DNA of 64,000 nucleotides. It comes from Chlamydoabsidia padenii (Eukaryota > Mucoromycota > Mucoromycetes > Mucorales > Cunninghamellaceae). The notes beneath the pieces are model-generated. The model was not told where the DNA came from, did no database searches, and worked only from the letters and a program-made list of their open reading frames with translations. Below are positions 63,847-64,000 of the stretch, in pieces (position 1 is the first letter of the stretch; each line of letters begins with the position of its first letter). Both the position numbers and the translations under genes were made by a program. Where the stretch lies: positions 372,001-436,000 of the forward strand of contig JAIWND010000006.1 of NCBI GenBank assembly GCA_025330725.1, read 5' to 3'.

Positions 63847-64000
63847 AATATCGCTTATGCATCTTCCCCTCCTCCTCCCACTTTATGAAACCCTTTTAGA
63901 CACAACTGTATATATTATCCTCATGTATTTCTTCTCTCACCATTCATCTTTATATGTCATCCTTCTTCATTCTCACACTCTTTTATGATCATGGTTGTAA

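Overview
The window looks like nuclear DNA of an early-diverging filamentous fungus, most likely a Mucorales-type Mucoromycota. Reasons: dense short GT-AG introns (mostly 50-110 nt), AT-rich spacers, long poly(A/T) runs inside introns, and a gene set that combines fungal markers (chitin deacetylase, GPI proteins, Rim15, Sfp1) with genes that Dikarya usually lack (an Integrator INTS2-like protein, an AF4/Ebp1-like protein). The genus cannot be told from the sequence.

I rebuilt 23 complete spliced gene models plus one 5'-truncated gene by joining exons at GT-AG sites and checking that the reading phase closes to a multiple of three. Left part (1-15 kb): the end of an acidic unknown gene; a HRD-to-HRN pseudokinase; a DEAD-box RNA helicase with four RanBP2 zinc fingers and a WG-repeat tail; a 5.4 kb gene-poor stretch with two tandem repeat pairs facing each other; the first of two seven-membrane-segment paralogues. 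Middle (15-36 kb): FAN1 nuclease, a GPI-anchored Cys-rich protein, the second seven-segment paralogue, a very large Rim15 kinase (about 3360 aa, PAS, C2HC finger, AGC kinase, receiver), GID4, and an F-box-like protein. Right part (38-64 kb): an Sds3-like Sin3 subunit, chitin deacetylase, an ER-type J-protein, INTS2-like, mevalonate kinase, ribosomal protein uS10 (RPS20), an unknown conserved 270-aa protein, a 64-aa spliced small protein, a FAS1 adhesin-like protein, an AF4/Ebp1-like protein, a MARVEL-like protein, a Tvp15/COPI-associated-like protein, and an Sfp1/JAZF1-type zinc-finger factor.

Themes: nutrient and growth control (Rim15, GID4, Sfp1, RPS20), transcription and chromatin (Sds3-like, INTS2-like, AF4-like), cell surface and secretory pathway (chitin deacetylase, FAS1, GPI proteins, MARVEL, Tvp15-like). 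The genes are not an operon or cluster; several share short divergent promoters (DnaJ/INTS2, mevalonate kinase/RPS20).

The most unusual signals are (1) a recurring composite 12-mer, GCGGGATTTRAA, found seven times exactly and about ten more times with one to three changes, mostly just upstream of start codons, that looks like an E2F-type half site fused to a CHR-type TTYRAA site; (2) a helicase whose tail is an Argonaute-hook-like WG platform and whose four zinc fingers are all split by an intron at the same codon; (3) a paralogous seven-segment membrane protein family with microexons and a conserved tail motif; and (4) a half-length INTS2 homologue. All functional claims rest on reading motifs by eye; no database search was run.
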